From Pleionea sediminis (GTDB taxonomy: Bacteria; Pseudomonadota; Gammaproteobacteria; Enterobacterales; Kangiellaceae), in contig NZ_SUNB01000001.1 of assembly GCF_007570825.1 (NCBI RefSeq), positions 2,108,001 through 2,172,000 on the forward strand: 64,000 nt of DNA. The letters are read 5' to 3'. Made by a program: the position numbers and the translations under genes. Below the pieces are notes generated by a model. It did not search any database. It saw nothing but the letters and a program-made list of their open reading frames with translations, and was not told the origin of the DNA. Shown here piece after piece: positions 1-9,573 of this stretch. Every line of letters starts with the position of its first letter. Within the stretch, counting starts at the first letter, position 1.

Positions 1-1
1 T

Positions 2-409
2 CAGCAGCAATGGTTGCTGCAGTATCCTGATTTTAATTTGGATGTTGTCGCAAAAGCTGTAGAAGGAAGATATATCTCAGGAGACTCTAGTTTGCTACCT
101 GCATTGATTAATTTTATTCATAATGCTTCACGTGAATGCCAATCTTTCGATATTAGTTCATTGTCGGTCATAATTGAAGTTGTTGAAAATGAATTGAGAA
201 TTCATTTTGAAAACCCAATGTCAAAAACTTCAGAAGATATTATTAGCCAACTAGGGATTGCTCCTTTAGAAAGTACTCAAGGATTAGGAATAGGATTTTT
301 TCTGGCTAACAGTAGTATTGAGAGGTTAGGAGGCAAGGTGGTTTTGTTTAAGAAGGACAGTAAGGTTATTACTAATGTTAGCTTACCTTTGGTATTGAAC
401 GATGCTTGA
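2..409 (+). CDS. prrB: Sensor histidine kinase, C-terminal ATPase part (PrrB/RegB type), truncated by the window edge
   Basis: The reading frame is open to the left edge, so only the C-terminal part of the protein is present. It shows a HATPase_c fold: an N-box-like stretch (ALINFIHNASRE) near the start and a G2-type glycine motif (GLGIGFFLANSSIERLGG) near the end. Such a domain binds ATP and phosphorylates a histidine in the missing dimerisation domain, which then passes the phosphate to the partner regulator. The stop overlaps the start of the next gene by 8 bases, which implies translational coupling with the PrrA/RegA-type regulator. The PrrB/RegB assignment rests mainly on that partner, because the membrane sensor part lies outside the window. 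Confidence 0.8.
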   Translation, partial: QQQWLLQYPDFNLDVVAKAVEGRYISGDSSLLPALINFIHNASRECQSFDISSLSVIIEVVENELRIHFENPMSKTSEDIISQLGIAPLESTQGLGIGFFLANSSIERLGGKVVLFKKDSKVITNVSLPLVLNDA

Positions 410-941
410 CTCAGAAACTTGGCTAGTTATTGATGATGACCATGCATTTTCTGACATGTTGGCCAAGCGACTCCAGCAATTTGTAAAATATGTATTTGTT
501 GAGTCCGATGCCTTTGGTGCTCGGCAGTTATTGAATCGCGAGAAAATATCAAAAGTTGTGCTCGATTTGAAATTGTCGAATGAGTCTGGACTTGATGTCT
601 TGGAAGATATTTTAATCATTCAACCCTCTTGTCGAGTTTTAGTTTTGACCGGGTATGCGAGCATTTCTACAGCGGTCTTGGCAATTAAAAAAGGAGCTTA
701 TAATTATTTGCCAAAGCCAGCGAGTTCGCGGCAAATAATCGAGGCGTTAGGTGATGATATTTCGCAGACATTGGTTACAGAAGATAGATTGACAACCGAA
801 GAGCTAGAGTGGGAGCATATTCAGAAAGTTTTGAATGATCACGATGGGAATATCTCTGCAACGGCCCGAGCGCTCGATATGCACCGTCGAACTTTACAGC
901 GAAAGTTAGCGAAAAAAAGAGTGATAAAAAAAGCCCCTTAA
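402..941 (+). CDS. prrA: PrrA/RegA/ActR-family response regulator
   Basis: This 179-residue regulator has an N-terminal receiver domain with the acidic pocket at D11-D13, phosphoacceptor D55 in VVLDLKL, T83 and K105. A short linker leads to a Fis-type helix-turn-helix at about residues 150-172 (ISATARALDMHRRTLQRKL). That C-terminus is the near-invariant signature of the RegA/PrrA/ActR family, global redox regulators that act on respiration, carbon and nitrogen genes. The gene overlaps the kinase gene by 8 bases. A dyad matching the known family recognition pattern lies at 3111-3127, upstream of the neighbouring TonB receptor, which makes that gene a likely target. The family call is strong; the regulon here is inferred. 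Confidence 0.9.
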   Translation: MLDSETWLVIDDDHAFSDMLAKRLQQFVKYVFVESDAFGARQLLNREKISKVVLDLKLSNESGLDVLEDILIIQPSCRVLVLTGYASISTAVLAIKKGAYNYLPKPASSRQIIEALGDDISQTLVTEDRLTTEELEWEHIQKVLNDHDGNISATARALDMHRRTLQRKLAKKRVIKKAP

Positions 942-952
942 AATTAAGAGGC
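925..952 (-). terminator. Rho-independent terminator of the TonB receptor gene
   Basis: Read on the minus strand, GCCTCTTA, the loop ATTT and TAAGGGGC form a stem with one mismatch, followed directly by a run of seven T. It lies about 40 bases past the receptor stop and overlaps the last codons of the convergent regulator gene. Confidence 0.75.
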
Positions 953-990
953 AAATGGTTGCTGATGTGTTTATTCTTTATTGAAAAGTG

Positions 991-3051
991 CTAGAGGTTG
1001 ATAGATACAGATATGAAAAGATTTCTTTCTGGCTCCGGAATTTTCTCTCCTGCTGCGACAACGTTCATCATCGTTCGATTTACCCCTGAAGTATGGTGAG
1101 TGTAGGTTTCATTGAGTAGATTGTTGACTCCATACTTTATTGTTAAGACGTCGTTTAAATAGAAATCACCTGAAAAACTCAAAATTGAATACCCATTGGT
1201 CGATTGTTCTCCTAAAGATCGCGCAACTCTATTTTGTGAATTGTATGAAATAACTTCCATACTCATATTCCAATCACTTCCTAAGTAAGAGAGTTCAAGT
1301 TGAAGATTGTCTGGCATAATTCGGTAAAGTGGTTCATCAATATCGTCTCTGGTACCTCTTACTATCGAAAGAGTACTACCGAGTTGCCAATTTTGACTCC
1401 ACTTCCAATTGATAGTTGTATCAAATCCATAAATTTTTCCATCAACATTCGAAAACCGAAAGACCTGATCGGCATTCATCATTGTTGCAATCATATTTAA
1501 AGCTGTATTTGTTTCTGGTGAACCTTGAATGTAATCGTGTAACTTATGGTAATAGATTTGTGGAGAGATGCTAAAGTCGTAAGATTGCCAAGTGAAACCG
1601 AAATCCAATTGAGTAGCGACTTCCATATCCAGGTTTAAATCACCGACATAAACATTGCCGTCGGCAAGTCCTCCTGTTGCTTGCATTGGAATCCAAAGAT
1701 AGAGCTCTTGGTAAACAGGTGCTCGGCTTTTTTGTCCTAGTCCAATGTACCAAGTCAGTTCACTGGATTGAGGAATGTAGTAATTTAATGCAAAGTCAAT
1801 GTTAGAAAAGTTCTTACTTCTATCCGATGCATTAAATGTATTTCTAACATTTTGAATAGCCGGCATCATCATTGCCATGTGATGATCAACATCTCCAGTG
1901 TTTACATCTGTTGATTTATATCGAAAGCCTAACTGAACTGAGCTGTTGTTGAATGAAAGTTCCTTTGTTCCATCAATAAAAATACTCCAGTCGTCACGCT
2001 CTGAGCGATTAAAGTTTACAACGCGAAACATCGGGTTTGTCGGGTCGGTGACAATTGCTGAATGCCATTGGCTTTTGTATTCTGCGCCTATTTTTAATAG
2101 CCACTGTTGCCAAAGTTGTGAGTAATTTAGGTTAAGTTGATTTCCTTTGCTTTCGGCAGAGGTAGAGCGCTGCATTGTTGGCATTGGTGCTCGCAGGGAA
2201 TAATTATCCATAACATGCTCACCCTCAGCTTCAGACAAGCTCATTGAGAATTCCTGGGTATTTCCTGCCCAGCTATAGCTGAAATCATTTTTATTATTTT
2301 CGATGAGAGTGATATCCATCGGTAATGCGGGCGTTCCTGCAAAATCGACGTCATGTGTTGTTGAGCCAATAGAGAATATATGGTTGTTGTGTTTAAATCC
2401 ATAATTGATCAATGCAGCTTGTTTATCGAATTGAGTCCCATAAAATCGGCCAGCTGGCAATTCGTAGTCATCGCCTTCTTGAAGCGAAGACATACCTACA
2501 ATTCGATGTGAATTATTCGACCAGCCTGCAATCAAAGATTGGTCTTTACTGTGACCGCTGGAAGAGTATCCCAGATCAATTTGTCCTTCGAAGTCTCCAC
2601 TGGACGTTTCTTTGAAGTCAGGCTTATACAGCTGAATATTTATTGCACTTCCGATAGATTCCTGTGCGATAGATACAGGTGTTATTCCACGGTGTAATGT
2701 CATTTGCTCAATCCAATTTGGGATGGCAAAGCTCAAGGGAGCATCCATTAGATTTGGGCCGGAAGACAATGGCGTTAACCCATTAATTGAAACTTGGGTT
2801 CTTTGTCCAATATGACCGCGGTATTGAGGGAGACTGGTTAGTCTTCCATTCATATTGATATCAGCGCCTGGTAGAGCAGAAATTGCTTTTCCGATATCTG
2901 GATTTGCCGGATCAGCAGAACGCTCAACGTAAAGTTTATCGTTTTTTTCTTCTTTCCCCTCGACGACCAACGTTTGTTCATTGGTTTCTGAGTGTAGTGA
3001 TTGACTTTGCAGTAATAAAAAAGCCGCAATGAGTTGTAGAATTAATTTCAA
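991..3051 (-). CDS. TonB-dependent outer-membrane receptor, possibly a copper/metal (OprC-like) receptor
   Basis: This protein of about 686 residues has an N-terminal signal peptide (KLILQLIAAFLLLQSQSLHS), a plug domain over roughly residues 30-150 and a long beta-barrel region ending in the aromatic-rich segment typical of outer-membrane proteins (LFISVSINL). The plug contains QYRGHIGQRTQVSINGL and a MTLHRGITPVS stretch that resemble OprC-type TonB-dependent copper receptors. The barrel has Met/His-rich patches (DHHMAMMMPA, NMIATMMNAD), consistent with a soft-metal ligand, but the substrate is not proven. Two in-frame TTG codons could start it. The one at 3051 is preceded by GGGGATTAAA, a better ribosome site than exists before the TTG at 3063. 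A PrrA-type dyad lies 60 bases upstream. Confidence 0.85.
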   Translation of the reverse strand: MKLILQLIAAFLLLQSQSLHSETNEQTLVVEGKEEKNDKLYVERSADPANPDIGKAISALPGADINMNGRLTSLPQYRGHIGQRTQVSINGLTPLSSGPNLMDAPLSFAIPNWIEQMTLHRGITPVSIAQESIGSAINIQLYKPDFKETSSGDFEGQIDLGYSSSGHSKDQSLIAGWSNNSHRIVGMSSLQEGDDYELPAGRFYGTQFDKQAALINYGFKHNNHIFSIGSTTHDVDFAGTPALPMDITLIENNKNDFSYSWAGNTQEFSMSLSEAEGEHVMDNYSLRAPMPTMQRSTSAESKGNQLNLNYSQLWQQWLLKIGAEYKSQWHSAIVTDPTNPMFRVVNFNRSERDDWSIFIDGTKELSFNNSSVQLGFRYKSTDVNTGDVDHHMAMMMPAIQNVRNTFNASDRSKNFSNIDFALNYYIPQSSELTWYIGLGQKSRAPVYQELYLWIPMQATGGLADGNVYVGDLNLDMEVATQLDFGFTWQSYDFSISPQIYYHKLHDYIQGSPETNTALNMIATMMNADQVFRFSNVDGKIYGFDTTINWKWSQNWQLGSTLSIVRGTRDDIDEPLYRIMPDNLQLELSYLGSDWNMSMEVISYNSQNRVARSLGEQSTNGYSILSFSGDFYLNDVLTIKYGVNNLLNETYTHHTSGVNRTMMNVVAAGEKIPEPERNLFISVSINL

Positions 3052-3110
3052 TTTAATCCCCAAAAGTTTTTTTGCGGATCTTATCAGTAGTGGTATTTGA
3101 GATGCTCGGG

Positions 3111-3127
3111 TGCGACGATATGTCGCA
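3111..3127. promoter_or_regulatory. Candidate PrrA/RegA/ActR binding dyad
   Basis: TGCGACGATATGTCGCA has perfect 6-base arms TGCGAC and GTCGCA around a 5-base spacer. It fits the published family pattern GCGNC-N5-GNCGC. It sits in the divergent region between the TonB receptor (starting 60 bases away) and mdh, and less than 3 kb from a PrrA-type regulator gene. Confidence 0.65.
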
Positions 3128-3192
3128 GTTCTTTATTATTGACTCATTAAAATATTTTGATAACGTCAAAGCGGCAGAATCGAGGTTACAAT

Positions 3193-3203
3193 TATGCTAG
3201 AAT
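3193..3203 (+). promoter_or_regulatory. Possible extended -10 promoter of mdh
   Basis: TATGCTAGAAT contains TG-N-TAGAAT, an extended -10 element, about 90 bases before the mdh start. I see no good -35 hexamer at 16-18 bases upstream, as can be true for extended -10 promoters. Confidence 0.4.
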
Positions 3204-3291
3204 TCGCGCCGGAAATGTTATGAATTCACAGGCCTTTGCCGCTAGCGCAAGCCGATCAAGAAATAATTAATAAATTCAAGAGGATACCAGG

Positions 3292-4272
3292 ATGAAACAA
3301 CCTGTTCGAGTCGCTGTGACTGGTGCTGCTGGTCAAATTGGCTACGCTTTATTGTTCCGCATTGCTTCTGGAGCAATGTTAGGTAATGACCAACCTGTCA
3401 TTTTGCAGTTGCTAGATATCACTCCCGCTATGGATGCGCTTGAAGGCGTGAAAATGGAATTGGACGATTGTGCTTTTCCATTGTTGAAAGACGTGGTTTG
3501 TACTGACGATCCAAATGTTGGTTTTAAAGATGCTGATTATGCGTTACTTGTTGGCGCTCGTCCTCGTGGGCCCGGCATGGAGCGAAAAGATTTACTTGAA
3601 GCGAATGCTGCGATCTTCTCGACTCAAGGCAAAGCGTTAAACGATAACGCTAGCAAAAATGTAAAAGTTTTAGTGGTTGGTAACCCTGCTAACACAAATG
3701 CACTGATTGCTCAGCGCAATGCACCTGATTTAGATCCTCGTAATTTCACTGCGATGACGCGTCTTGACCAAAACAGAGCGTTAACGCAATTAGCACAAAA
3801 AACTGGCGTTGAAGTTACTGAAGTTTCACAAATGACTATTTGGGGTAATCACTCGGCTACTCAATACCCAGATTTATACAATGCGAAAGTTTCTGGTGAG
3901 TCGGCAATTGATAAAGTCGATCAAGAGTGGTTTGAAAACGACTTTATCCCAACGGTTCAGCAACGTGGTGCGGCTATTATTAAAGCTCGAGGCGCTTCTT
4001 CTGCTGCTTCTGCAGCGAATGCCGCGATTGACCACATGCGTGACTGGGCGTTAGGTTCAAAAGATGGCGACCACGTAAGCATGGGCGTTTATTCTGATGG
4101 TTCTTACGGAATCGATGAAGGTTTAATTTTCTCTTTCCCATGCGTTTGTAAAAATGGCGATTGGGAAATCGTTCAAGGCCAGGATTTGAATGACTTTAGC
4201 AAAGAGAAGTTACAAGCCACAGAGCAAGAGTTAAAAGAAGAGCGAGACGCAGTAAAGCATCTTCTACCTTAA
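3292..4272 (+). CDS. mdh: Malate dehydrogenase
   Basis: This cytosolic TCA-cycle enzyme of 326 residues interconverts malate and oxaloacetate with NAD. The N-terminus has the dinucleotide-binding motif ([13 protein letters not shown]). Substrate-binding arginines lie in [13 protein letters not shown], and the catalytic histidine is H187 in [11 protein letters not shown]. Length and sequence match the roughly 326-residue cytosolic-type group seen in many proteobacteria rather than the 312-residue E. coli type. A ribosome site (AGAGGATACCAGG) precedes the ATG and a strong terminator follows, so it is probably transcribed alone. Confidence 0.97.
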   Translation: MKQPVRVAVTGAAGQIGYALLFRIASGAMLGNDQPVILQLLDITPAMDALEGVKMELDDCAFPLLKDVVCTDDPNVGFKDADYALLVGARPRGPGMERKDLLEANAAIFSTQGKALNDNASKNVKVLVVGNPANTNALIAQRNAPDLDPRNFTAMTRLDQNRALTQLAQKTGVEVTEVSQMTIWGNHSATQYPDLYNAKVSGESAIDKVDQEWFENDFIPTVQQRGAAIIKARGASSAASAANAAIDHMRDWALGSKDGDHVSMGVYSDGSYGIDEGLIFSFPCVCKNGDWEIVQGQDLNDFSKEKLQATEQELKEERDAVKHLLP

Positions 4273-4311
4273 TCTCGAGATTGTTTTCGAAATAGAGTTC
4301 TTTCGAAATGG

Positions 4312-4340
4312 AAAGGGAGCTGAATAAGCTCCCTTTTTTA
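4312..4340 (+). terminator. Rho-independent terminator after mdh
   Basis: AAGGGAGCT and AGCTCCCTT form a perfect 9-bp stem with a short GAATA loop, followed by a T run, 40 bases past the mdh stop. Confidence 0.9.
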
Positions 4341-4538
4341 TTGGTCGATTCCACGATTAACTGTTTAGAAATCCTAAGTCTATTGAAGCCATTGAAGCTA
4401 ACTAATTGATACTATTGACTTTATTCTTTGGCAGTAATCTTGCAGTAGTCTTGCAATAGTTATCTCGAAGTATTATTGAGATAGTTAAATAGTGTTATCT
4501 AATTTTAAGTTTGAAACTGTGAGTTTGAAGGAGAGCCA

Positions 4539-4940
4539 ATGAGTTTGTTGTTTAACCTGTTATGGATTATTTTGGGCGGATTTTTTGTTTCTTTAGGGTA
4601 CTTAATGGGTGGAATTGCACTGTGTTTTTCCATTATTGGAATCCCCTGGGGCATTCAATGTTTTAAACTGGCAGTGTTTTCATTATTTCCTTTTGGTAGT
4701 GACACTCGCATGCGTGATTATCACGAAACAAACAGTACTCTAAATTTAATTGCAAATATTATCTGGTTAGTCTTTGGCGGTATTTTTGTGGTGTTTTCGC
4801 ATTTATTCTGGGGAGTTGTTTTGTGTCTTTCAATAATAGGAATCCCGTTTGGTATCCAACATTTTAAGATGGTTCGATTAGGATTTACGCCTTTTGGTCG
4901 GGAGATTATCGAGCTTGATGCAATCGGAAGAACTAACTGA
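4539..4940 (+). CDS. yccF: YccF-family inner-membrane protein
   Basis: This 133-residue membrane protein is built from two copies of the same unit: an amphipathic/transmembrane stretch, then SIIGIPWGIQCFKLAVFSLFPFG in the first half and SIIGIPFGIQHFKMVRLGFTPFG in the second. This is the YccF/DUF307 family, small inner-membrane proteins without a settled function. A good ribosome site (AAGGAGAGCCA) precedes the ATG. Its 3' end overlaps the convergent coiled-coil gene by 8 bases. The family call is firm; the function is unknown. Confidence 0.92.
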   Translation: MSLLFNLLWIILGGFFVSLGYLMGGIALCFSIIGIPWGIQCFKLAVFSLFPFGSDTRMRDYHETNSTLNLIANIIWLVFGGIFVVFSHLFWGVVLCLSIIGIPFGIQHFKMVRLGFTPFGREIIELDAIGRTN

Positions 4941-6294
4941 TACTGCCAACCAACTCTTTGATTTGAGCTTCAATGCCACCGCGCTTTTGGTTCAACTCTT
5001 TGCGTTTGTTTTTTGCACCACTGGTTTTGTCGGATTGATCTAACCCCGATATTTCTTTATCCAATCGATAAAGCTCGTCGGCAAAGGTACAAAGTTTGTT
5101 GACGAGTTCATTATCAGCGCTTTCGACGTATTTATTGTGAAGCGCGCCCAATAAAATATCCCTTAATTTAACATTTTCTTTGGTTTCTTCTTGCGCGACT
5201 TTTGATTGCCTTAAGTCTGAATTCAGTTGTTTTTCACGTGACTGCAAAATCGCAACTCGGGTTGATTGATCTTGAAATTTTCGTGTCATAGCGAGGAAGT
5301 TGCCAATTATTTCTTTTCCGCCATCGAGTTCTTGTGCTAACTCGTCAAGGGTAACTTTCGATTCATCTAGCAGTCGGCTGTAACGTTTGTTATTGGCTAG
5401 AATTGCGTCACGATCGATGGTTTCTCCTTCTTCATAGTTTGCTCGATTACTCTCTACAACACCTAAATGCTCATCGACGGCTTCTTTGATATCGGCAGAT
5501 TGCTTCAATGCGTTTTCAAAATGCTCCATTAAATTCATACCCATTTCATAAGCGCGACGAATTTCTTTGACGTCATCTTCCATTTGTTGATTACCAGTAG
5601 AGCTGGTGATTCCAGAGAGTTCACCGAAGGCATCCATACTGTTATTGAGTTCTTCGACCAAAGCGTTGAGTTGGTCTTCGTCCATGCCGTCATCAATGAT
5701 GTCTGATAGTCGCAAAGCCAAAGAACGAATGGTTTGCTTGCTTCGCTGAAGAGTTACCAGTAAATCGTCGTAGAGCTTTTTGTAATATTCGGACTCGCTG
5801 TCTGCACTATCTGTTGGCACTGATGACTCTGCGGGTTGAGTTGATGGTGAGCTATTTGCTTTTAGGACTTTGAGAGGCTCCGTTAAGTTGTCGATCCAGG
5901 CATCGAGAGTGAAACTGTCGTTGTCTTCAAGCCGGAGATCGAGTTCGGTTTTTATCAACAGTCGACGTAGCGCGAGTGATAACTCTTCTTGTGAAACTTG
6001 TTCATCTAATTTGCTGATGTCGTTTTCGGCAAAGTCTTCTTCGTATTTTTGCTCTGTTTCACTTAGGGCCTGTTGAAGTATTTTTATGGGATTGCTTTTG
6101 GTGGCAGAGGGAGCTTGCGCATCCAAAGACTTTATTCGGCGGTTCATACGGGCGTATTCACGCCGCATTCGCATGCCTTTTTTCCGGGCTTTTCGCAACT
6201 CTCTGAAAGTGAACCATAGCCCGATGAATAATATCAGGATTATCAGTCCAGCAAGCTGCAGGCCCACAATGTAAGGTAGGTTGGCTTCGTTCAT
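4933..6294 (-). CDS. Membrane-anchored coiled-coil protein of unknown function
   Basis: I do not recognise this protein (453 residues from the ATG at 6294, or 463 from a TTG at 6324). One hydrophobic helix near the N-terminus (VGLQLAGLIILILFIGLWFTF) is followed by a very basic stretch (ELRKARKKGMRMRREYARMNRR), which predicts a cytoplasmic C-terminal body. The rest is rich in Glu, Asp, Leu, Lys and Gln with long heptad-like stretches and no Cys-rich or nucleotide-binding motif, suggesting an elongated coiled coil. A cell-envelope or division scaffold is conceivable but unsupported. Neither start codon has a convincing ribosome site; ATG is preferred on codon grounds. Confidence 0.75.
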   Translation of the reverse strand: MNEANLPYIVGLQLAGLIILILFIGLWFTFRELRKARKKGMRMRREYARMNRRIKSLDAQAPSATKSNPIKILQQALSETEQKYEEDFAENDISKLDEQVSQEELSLALRRLLIKTELDLRLEDNDSFTLDAWIDNLTEPLKVLKANSSPSTQPAESSVPTDSADSESEYYKKLYDDLLVTLQRSKQTIRSLALRLSDIIDDGMDEDQLNALVEELNNSMDAFGELSGITSSTGNQQMEDDVKEIRRAYEMGMNLMEHFENALKQSADIKEAVDEHLGVVESNRANYEEGETIDRDAILANNKRYSRLLDESKVTLDELAQELDGGKEIIGNFLAMTRKFQDQSTRVAILQSREKQLNSDLRQSKVAQEETKENVKLRDILLGALHNKYVESADNELVNKLCTFADELYRLDKEISGLDQSDKTSGAKNKRKELNQKRGGIEAQIKELVGSIS

Positions 6295-6420
6295 TAAAAA
6301 TTCTAAAAACTCTAGAGTTCTCAATTGATTATAGTCGAATTTTAAAATTGCACCTGAAGGAGAAAAATGGGCGATATCAAGAGGTAGAACCTTTAGAAGC
6401 GCTGAGATTTCTATCCGTTA

Positions 6421-6429
6421 TGTTACAAT
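6421..6429 (+). promoter_or_regulatory. Possible extended -10 promoter of kbl-tdh
   Basis: TGTTACAAT is an extended -10-like element 34 bases before the kbl ATG; no clear -35 is visible. Confidence 0.35.
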
Positions 6430-6463
6430 CGGCGCCACAGAAAATAAGACCGAGTTGGAACCT

Positions 6464-7657
6464 ATGAAACAAGACTTTTTCAAGCAATTAGCGAAGCAAA
6501 TTGACGAGCTGCACGCGGAAGGGCTGTATAAAGATGAACGAGTGATTGACTCGCAGCAGCAAGCTGATATTCATGTTACCAGTGGCGAAAGTGTTCTTAA
6601 CTTTTGTGCCAACAATTACCTTGGCTTGGCAAATCATCCTGACTTAATTGAAGCGGGTAAAGCTGGTCTTGATAAATGGGGTTACGGAATGGCCTCTGTG
6701 CGCTTCATTTGCGGGACTCAAGCGGTACATAAAGAGCTTGAAGAGCGGATAAGTAAGTTTCTGGGGATGGAAGACACGATTTTGTATTCATCTTGTTTTG
6801 ATGCTAATGGTGGTCTCTTTGAAACTCTTTTGGGTCCAGAAGACGCAGTCATTTCAGATGCATTGAACCACGCATCGATTATTGACGGTGTTCGTTTGTG
6901 TAAAGCCAAGCGTTATCGTTACAACAATAACGATATGAAAGATTTGGAAGAAAAACTTAAGCAAGCTGAGTTGGATGGTGCGCGACATAAATTAATTGCG
7001 ACTGATGGCGTTTTCTCTATGGATGGTTATATTGCTAATTTAAAAGCTGTCTGTGATCTGGCCGATAAATATGGTGCCATGGTAATGGTAGATGACTCTC
7101 ACGCAGTTGGATTTATTGGGGATAAAGGGCGTGGCACTCACGAATATTGTGATGTTATGGATCGGGTCGATATTATTACTGGTACTCTTGGTAAGGCTTT
7201 GGGTGGCGCTTCTGGAGGGTACACATCGGGTAAAAAAGAAATTGTTGAGTGGTTGCGTCAGCGTTCTCGACCTTACCTGTTTTCAAACACTCTTGCTCCG
7301 GTGATCGCCCAGGCTTCGATAAAAGTGCTCGACATGCTAGAGAGCGGTGATGAATTAAGACAAAAGTTGCGCGATAACGCGACTTATTTCCGTGAAAAAA
7401 TGACGGCATTGGGATTTGAATTGTTGCCCGGTGAGCATCCAATTATTCCTGTAATGGTAGGCGATGCTGCTTTGGCAAAGAAATTCGCAGACATGATGCT
7501 AGCAGAGGGCATTTATGTGGTTGGTTTTTCGTTCCCCGTTGTGCCGAAAGGACAAGCTCGAATACGAACGCAAATGTCGGCGGCTCATGACCGATCACAT
7601 ATTGATCGCGCTATAGCTGCTTTCGAGAAAGTTGGCAAAGAATTATCTATCATTTAG
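6464..7657 (+). CDS. kbl: 2-amino-3-ketobutyrate CoA ligase (glycine C-acetyltransferase)
   Basis: This PLP enzyme performs the second step of threonine catabolism: 2-amino-3-ketobutyrate plus CoA gives glycine and acetyl-CoA. The sequence matches the alpha-oxoamine synthase family, with the PLP lysine in [15 protein letters not shown]. Counted from the ATG at 6464 this is K244, the same number as in the E. coli enzyme, which supports that start over an upstream in-frame TTG at 6455. Length is 397 residues against 398 in E. coli. It lies 25 bases before tdh, which supplies its unstable substrate. Confidence 0.97.
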   Translation: MKQDFFKQLAKQIDELHAEGLYKDERVIDSQQQADIHVTSGESVLNFCANNYLGLANHPDLIEAGKAGLDKWGYGMASVRFICGTQAVHKELEERISKFLGMEDTILYSSCFDANGGLFETLLGPEDAVISDALNHASIIDGVRLCKAKRYRYNNNDMKDLEEKLKQAELDGARHKLIATDGVFSMDGYIANLKAVCDLADKYGAMVMVDDSHAVGFIGDKGRGTHEYCDVMDRVDIITGTLGKALGGASGGYTSGKKEIVEWLRQRSRPYLFSNTLAPVIAQASIKVLDMLESGDELRQKLRDNATYFREKMTALGFELLPGEHPIIPVMVGDAALAKKFADMMLAEGIYVVGFSFPVVPKGQARIRTQMSAAHDRSHIDRAIAAFEKVGKELSII

Positions 7658-7682
7658 TACGACGCAGTAAGAGACGCTTTAT

Positions 7683-8714
7683 ATGAAAACCTTAACGAAA
7701 GCCAAAGCCGAAAAAGGGATTTGGATGGTTGACCAACCGAAACCTGAGGTCGGTCATAATGATGTATTAATTAAGATTCGAAAAACGGCCATTTGCGGAA
7801 CCGATATGCACATTTTCAGTTGGGACGAATGGTCGCAAAATACCATTCCGGTTCCCATGGTTGTGGGGCACGAATTTATCGGCGAAATTGCAGAAGTAGG
7901 ACAAGAAGTTAAGGGTTTTAAAGTTGGAGATCGAGTTTCTGGTGAAGGCCACATTACTTGTGGTCATTGCCGAAATTGTCGTGCGGGTCGGCGTCATTTG
8001 TGTCGCAACACATTTGGTGTCGGTGTTAATCGGCCGGGTGCTTTTGCTGAATACTTAGTCATTCCCGCGGACAATGCGTTTAAAATTCCTGATGATATTA
8101 GCGACGAGCTCGCGTCCATTTTCGATCCATTTGGTAATGCGGTCCATACAGCTTTATCGTTTGATTTGGTGGGTGAAGATGTGTTGATTACTGGCGCAGG
8201 CCCAATTGGGATTATGGCGGCAGCAGTTTGCAAACATGTCGGAGCGCGGCATGTTGTCATTACCGATGTGAATGAATATCGGTTGGATCTTGCTCTTAAA
8301 ATGGGAGCCAGTCGAGCAGTCAATGTATCAAAACAAAATCTGAACGATGTGATGAATGAATTGGGCATGACGGAAGGTTTTGATGTTGGACTTGAAATGT
8401 CGGGCGTTCCTTCGGCTTTCCAACAAATGCTCGATACGATGAATCATGGTGGAAAAATTGCAATGCTGGGTATTCCTCCGGGTGAAATGGGAATTGATTG
8501 GAATCAGGTTATTTTCAAAGGACTGGTCATTAAGGGGATTTATGGCAGAGAGATGTATGAAACCTGGTATAAGATGGTCAGTATGTTGCAATCTGGATTG
8601 GATATTTCACCGATTATTACTCACCAATTTAATATTGATGATTTTGAAAAAGGATTTGAAATAATGGGTTCGGGTCAGTCAGGAAAAGTCGTATTAGATT
8701 GGACGGCGAAATGA
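7683..8714 (+). CDS. tdh: L-threonine 3-dehydrogenase
   Basis: This zinc-dependent medium-chain dehydrogenase of 343 residues oxidises L-threonine to 2-amino-3-ketobutyrate with NAD. Catalytic zinc ligands are visible at C38, H63 and E64 (GHEFIGE). The structural zinc site is the four-cysteine set C93, C96, C99 and C107 ([15 protein letters not shown]). A Rossmann motif ([14 protein letters not shown]) follows near residue 170. It forms an operon with kbl, and its stop overlaps the next start as ATGA. Confidence 0.97.
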   Translation: MKTLTKAKAEKGIWMVDQPKPEVGHNDVLIKIRKTAICGTDMHIFSWDEWSQNTIPVPMVVGHEFIGEIAEVGQEVKGFKVGDRVSGEGHITCGHCRNCRAGRRHLCRNTFGVGVNRPGAFAEYLVIPADNAFKIPDDISDELASIFDPFGNAVHTALSFDLVGEDVLITGAGPIGIMAAAVCKHVGARHVVITDVNEYRLDLALKMGASRAVNVSKQNLNDVMNELGMTEGFDVGLEMSGVPSAFQQMLDTMNHGGKIAMLGIPPGEMGIDWNQVIFKGLVIKGIYGREMYETWYKMVSMLQSGLDISPIITHQFNIDDFEKGFEIMGSGQSGKVVLDWTAK

Positions 8715-9199
8715 GCGAGCAATTAACTGGAGAAATAGACTGGCAATGGAAGCCCTATCATGAATTGAGTATGGAAGAAGCGGTAGCAATTTTTAAGTTA
8801 CGCCAAGATGTATTTATTGTTGAGCAAGACTGTCCATTTCATGATATCGATGGTGAGGATGACGAAGCTATCCATTTAATGGGATGGCATAATGGTAAGT
8901 TGGTTGCTACGTTGCGTTGGTTCCCTGCTTATTCTAAATACGGCAATCGTTGTGCGATAGGCCGTATTTGTACTGATCCTTCGGTACGACGATTTGGTGT
9001 TGGTCGTGAACTAATGAAAGTGGCATTACAGCGAGTGGACACCGAATTTCCCGATAAAGAAATAAAAATAGGCGCTCAGCTTTACTTAAAAGTGTTTTAC
9101 GAAAGATTTGGTTTTAAGCAATCCTCAGATGTGTATGACGAAGATGGGATTGATCACATTCATATGATCCGACCGGCATCAAATGTTGCCAGTGCTTAA
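8711..9199 (+). CDS. ElaA-family GNAT acetyltransferase
   Basis: This 162-residue GNAT-fold protein has the typical ElaA opening region ([19 protein letters not shown]), the acetyl-CoA loop [20 protein letters not shown] and a C-terminal FYERFGFKQ. ElaA proteins are putative N-acetyltransferases with no agreed substrate. The ATG overlaps the tdh stop codon (ATGA), so it is probably translated with the kbl-tdh operon; an in-frame TTG at 8699 is less likely. Confidence 0.88.
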   Translation: MSEQLTGEIDWQWKPYHELSMEEAVAIFKLRQDVFIVEQDCPFHDIDGEDDEAIHLMGWHNGKLVATLRWFPAYSKYGNRCAIGRICTDPSVRRFGVGRELMKVALQRVDTEFPDKEIKIGAQLYLKVFYERFGFKQSSDVYDEDGIDHIHMIRPASNVASA

Positions 9200-9246
9200 A
9201 TAAATATCATATTGATTGGGTTGAGTAGTTAATAACAAGGTGTGTC

Positions 9247-9555
9247 ATGTTTAAACGTATTTCAATTGTTGAAGCGAAAGCTTTAATCGATCAGCAAGAG
9301 GCTAATGTCGCTGATATTCGAGATCCCCAGTCATTTAATAACGGTCACATTCCAAAGTCGGTGCATTTAACAAACGACAATATTGAGCACTTTGTTCAAT
9401 CTTCCGAAAAGGAAAAACCACTAATTGTGGTGTGTTATCACGGAAATTCGAGCCAACCTGCAGCACAGTACCTGGCTGAGCAAGGATTTGCTGATGTTTA
9501 CAGTATGGATGGTGGGTTCGAAGCTTGGAAATTGCAATTCGATTTTACTCAGTAA
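9247..9555 (+). CDS. glpE: Thiosulfate sulfurtransferase GlpE (single-domain rhodanese)
   Basis: This 102-residue single-domain rhodanese has its active-site cysteine at C63 in the loop CYHGNSSQ, the short six-residue loop characteristic of GlpE. The C-terminus (VYSMDGGFEAWK) is also typical. It transfers the sulfane sulfur of thiosulfate to acceptors such as cyanide or thioredoxin. It follows the ElaA-like gene by 47 bases and converges with the FliL-like gene, 18 bases away. It is not near glp genes here. Confidence 0.92.
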   Translation: MFKRISIVEAKALIDQQEANVADIRDPQSFNNGHIPKSVHLTNDNIEHFVQSSEKEKPLIVVCYHGNSSQPAAQYLAEQGFADVYSMDGGFEAWKLQFDFTQ

Positions 9556-9573
9556 ACATTTTGTCCAGGTAAG

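Noticed and set aside
3159-3171. FNR-like box TTGATAACGTCAA upstream of mdh
   Set aside because: The TTGA and TCAA arms are separated by 5 bases instead of the 6 needed for an FNR site.
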